Assembly: GCA_031263625.1 (NCBI GenBank)
Contig: JAISFK010000210.1
Span: forward strand, 1-22,400
DNA from: Clostridiales bacterium
Lineage (GTDB): Bacteria > Bacillota > Clostridia > WRLR01
Direction of reading: 5' to 3'
Length of the DNA: 22,400 nt
The position numbers and the translations under genes were made by a program. Shown here piece by piece: positions 20,574 through 22,400 of the stretch. The notes beneath the pieces are model-generated. The model saw only the letters and a list, made by a program, of their open reading frames with translations, was not told the DNA's origin and searched no databases. Position 1 is the first letter of the stretch. Each line of letters starts with the position of its first letter.

Positions 20574-22297
20574 TGCATGTCCGCGTTCCTGAGCCGCAGG
20601 CAGTTGTCCCCCCACAGCTCTATGCCCGTCACGTTCGGGCTGACCACGGAGTCGTAGCCGTATGTCGTGACCGGGTATATCGCGTTGAGATCCATGAGCA
20701 CTTTCTGGGCGTCCTCGAAATACTTGGTCTTCTCGGCCTCGCTCTTCGCCGCCAGGCCCTTCTCGACGAGCTCGTCGTAGCCCGCGTCCATGATGCCCGA
20801 CCAGTTGGAGCCCGGATACTTCGCGCTCGTGTAGCGGACGATCGTGTCGTCCGCGATGGGCGGCGTGCTGTTGTAGAGCAGCCACATGTCCGCGGTCCCC
20901 GCGCGCACGCGGTCTATGAACACGCCGAAGTCCACCATCTGAAGCTCGACGTCGATGCCGGCCGCGAGCAGCTGCTGCTGCGCGATCAGCGCGGGCGGCG
21001 GGCTGATGTCGTCGTTGACGGTCCACAGCGTCGTCTTGACGCCGCTCGAGAAGCCGGCCTCCGCCAGAAGCCGCTTCGCGCCCTCCGGATCGTAGTCGGC
21101 TTTCAGGTAGTCCTTGAGCGCGTACTTGCACTTCGGAGGGATGACGCCGCCGGGGTACGTCTCGTTGCCGTAGAAGATCTGGTCTATGTAGTACTGCGGG
21201 TCTATCGCCTTGAAAAGCGCCTCGCGCGCGCCCGCGTTGTTCCACGGCTCGATCTGGACGTTGACGCCGATGTACAGGAGCTGGTTCGTCGGCAGGTAGA
21301 AGTCCTGGTAGCCCTTCTCCGCGTACTCGTTCACCTTGTCCATGTAGTACACGTAGATCATGTCCAGCTCGCCGTTCTCGAAGGCGGCGTAATTCGTGTT
21401 CGTGTCCGTAATGACCGTGTTCACGACGCGGTCGATCTTGGGCTCCCCGCCCCAGAACTCAGGGAACTTCACGGCCTCCGTCCTGCCCCCGATCACGCCG
21501 CCGTCGTACTGGAACGGGCCCGTGCCGATGGGCTCGCTCGCGAAGCCGTCGAGGCCCATCGCGTCGAACGCCGCCTTGCTCACTATCGTGGCCTCGGACA
21601 TCGACACGCGCGTGATGAAGTCCACGTCGGGGTTGCTGAGCCTGAACACGGCGGTGAGCGGATCCGGCGTCTCGATGGCGGCGATGTTCGCGAGGTTCAG
21701 CGTCTCGACGTGTATGGACGCGACATCGGGATCGCGATGGCGCTCGAAGCTGAACTTGACGTCCTCGGACGTCATCTCGCCGTAGCCCTTGTGGAACTGG
21801 ACGCCCTTGCGCAGGTGGAACGTGTAGCTCAGGCCGTCATCCGCGGCCTCCCACGACTCCGCCAGCATGGGCGACGAGCCGCCGTCGATGTCCAAGTGCA
21901 GCAGCGTTTCAAATATCTGCGGCAGGAGTGCTATCGTGTCGTTGCCGGACAGCGCCGCCGGATCCCAGGACGCGGCGTCCTCCCAGCTTCTCGACATGCG
22001 GAACACCTTCTCGGCCGCAGGCTGGCCGCCCTCCTGCCCGGCGGGCGCCGCTTCGGCTTCGGCCGCCGTCCCGGCCCCAGCTTCGGTCGTCGTCGCGCCG
22101 GTTTCGGCGCCGGCCGCGCTCGCCGTGCTGGCGGCAGATCCCTGCGCCCCGTCCTGCGCCCCGGCGCATCCGGACGCCAGCGCCGTCGCGGCGATCACGG
22201 CGAGCGCCAGCGCGACGGCCCAAACCGCGCCCCTTCGGCGCGGCCGCGCCTGGTTCCCGCTGTTTCGTTCAAATGGCGTTGCAACCCGCATAAACAT
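20570..22297 (-). CDS. family-5 solute-binding lipoprotein of the ABC importer
   Basis: A 575-residue extracytoplasmic binding protein of the peptide/nickel (DppA/OppA) family. The N-terminus has arginines (RPRRRG), a hydrophobic helix and a lipobox LASGC with Cys 44 as the lipidation site. A low-complexity Ala/Thr/Glu linker of about 50 residues follows. The mature domain shows SRSWEDAASWDPA, MLAESWEAADDGLSYTFHLRKGVQFH, MTSEDVKFSFERHRDP and the GTGPFQYD block. The ATG at 22297 is chosen because AAAAGGG lies six bases upstream; ATG 22303 would touch that site. It is the first gene of the nine-gene leftward operon. The ligand cannot be read from the sequence; the downstream hydrolase and methyltransferase genes suggest something other than ordinary peptides. 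Confidence 0.92.
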   Translation of the reverse strand: MFMRVATPFERNSGNQARPRRRGAVWAVALALAVIAATALASGCAGAQDGAQGSAASTASAAGAETGATTTEAGAGTAAEAEAAPAGQEGGQPAAEKVFRMSRSWEDAASWDPAALSGNDTIALLPQIFETLLHLDIDGGSSPMLAESWEAADDGLSYTFHLRKGVQFHKGYGEMTSEDVKFSFERHRDPDVASIHVETLNLANIAAIETPDPLTAVFRLSNPDVDFITRVSMSEATIVSKAAFDAMGLDGFASEPIGTGPFQYDGGVIGGRTEAVKFPEFWGGEPKIDRVVNTVITDTNTNYAAFENGELDMIYVYYMDKVNEYAEKGYQDFYLPTNQLLYIGVNVQIEPWNNAGAREALFKAIDPQYYIDQIFYGNETYPGGVIPPKCKYALKDYLKADYDPEGAKRLLAEAGFSSGVKTTLWTVNDDISPPPALIAQQQLLAAGIDVELQMVDFGVFIDRVRAGTADMWLLYNSTPPIADDTIVRYTSAKYPGSNWSGIMDAGYDELVEKGLAAKSEAEKTKYFEDAQKVLMDLNAIYPVTTYGYDSVVSPNVTGIELWGDNCLRLRNADMQ

Positions 22298-22313
22298 GCC
22301 CATCCCTTTTCTA

Positions 22314-22342
22314 TAATATTGTAGTCAGTAATATTGTAGTCA
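22314..22342. promoter_or_regulatory. tandem 14-base direct repeats, putative operator of the importer operon
   Basis: TAATATTGTAGTCA occurs perfectly at 22314-22327 and 22329-22342, a period of 15 bases. The pair lies immediately downstream of the -10 box and upstream of the ribosome binding site, where a bound regulator would block transcription initiation or early elongation. Confidence 0.6.
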
Positions 22343-22371
22343 ATATTATTATCAAAGCGTTAAAATGTCAA
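22343..22371 (-). promoter_or_regulatory. candidate sigma-70 promoter of the importer-hydrolase-methyltransferase operon
   Basis: On the minus strand a consensus TTGACA (22371-22366) is followed after 17 bases by TAATAT (22348-22343). Transcription would start about 30-40 bases before the binding-protein start codon. The surrounding DNA is strongly AT-rich, unlike the rest of the window. Confidence 0.6.
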
Positions 22372-22400
22372 TCATTTTTGGCGTTCTTTATTTCTGCCAA

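Noticed and set aside
20573..22324. A 583-codon open frame antisense to the binding-protein gene
   Set aside because: It is a long open frame expected from GC-rich codon bias opposite a real gene. The minus strand shows the lipobox and family-5 motifs, and the antisense frame shows none.

Overview
The window is GC-rich, with AT-rich patches only at a few promoters. Several start codons have strong GGAGG-type ribosome binding sites, including GTG and TTG starts, and the promoter-like sites are of sigma-70 type. The gene content includes a SpoIIE/RsbU-type phosphatase, a heptaprenyl-diphosphate-synthase component I homologue, an MtgA/AcsE-like methyltransferase and nonulosonate-type sugar genes. 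This suggests an anaerobic, Clostridia-like Bacillota member, but that is an inference and other phyla (e.g. spirochaetes) are not excluded.

Layout. (1) 1-6263, leftward: a surface-glycan cluster. In order of transcription it has a CapD/PseB-like nucleotide-sugar 4,6-dehydratase, an SpsF/PseF-like cytidylyltransferase, a PseH-like acetyltransferase, an acyl carrier protein, an AMP-dependent acyl ligase and a LuxE-like acyl-protein synthetase cut by the window edge. (2) 6264-6718: divergent intergenic region. (3) 6719-9042, rightward: malQ (GTG start), overlapping by ATGA a small membrane protein of the heptaprenyl diphosphate synthase component I family. (4) 9043-9798: 756 bases without a convincing gene, with a tandem-repeat array followed by two promoter-like sites that each carry an inverted repeat. 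(5) 9799-10959, rightward: a PAS-PP2C (RsbU-like) phosphatase, whose last bases are duplicated just downstream. (6) 11180-22297, leftward: a nine-gene putative operon. It encodes a lipoprotein binding protein, permease, ATPase, permease and ATPase of a family-5 peptide/nickel-type importer, then two paralogous phosphotriesterase-family proteins, a methyltetrahydrofolate (pterin-binding) methyltransferase and a divergent CbiB/CobD-like membrane protein.

The last operon is the best candidate for an undescribed system. An importer is coupled to an intact amidohydrolase-type hydrolase, a partner that has lost five of six metal ligands, a one-carbon methyltransferase with its pterin-site residues intact, and a corrinoid-related membrane protein. 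The substrate cannot be read from the sequence.

Across the window many otherwise conserved enzymes carry long Ala/Gly-rich tandem-repeat inserts in loops or at termini. Similar repeat arrays fill several intergenic gaps. This points to widespread minisatellite-like expansion in this genome.
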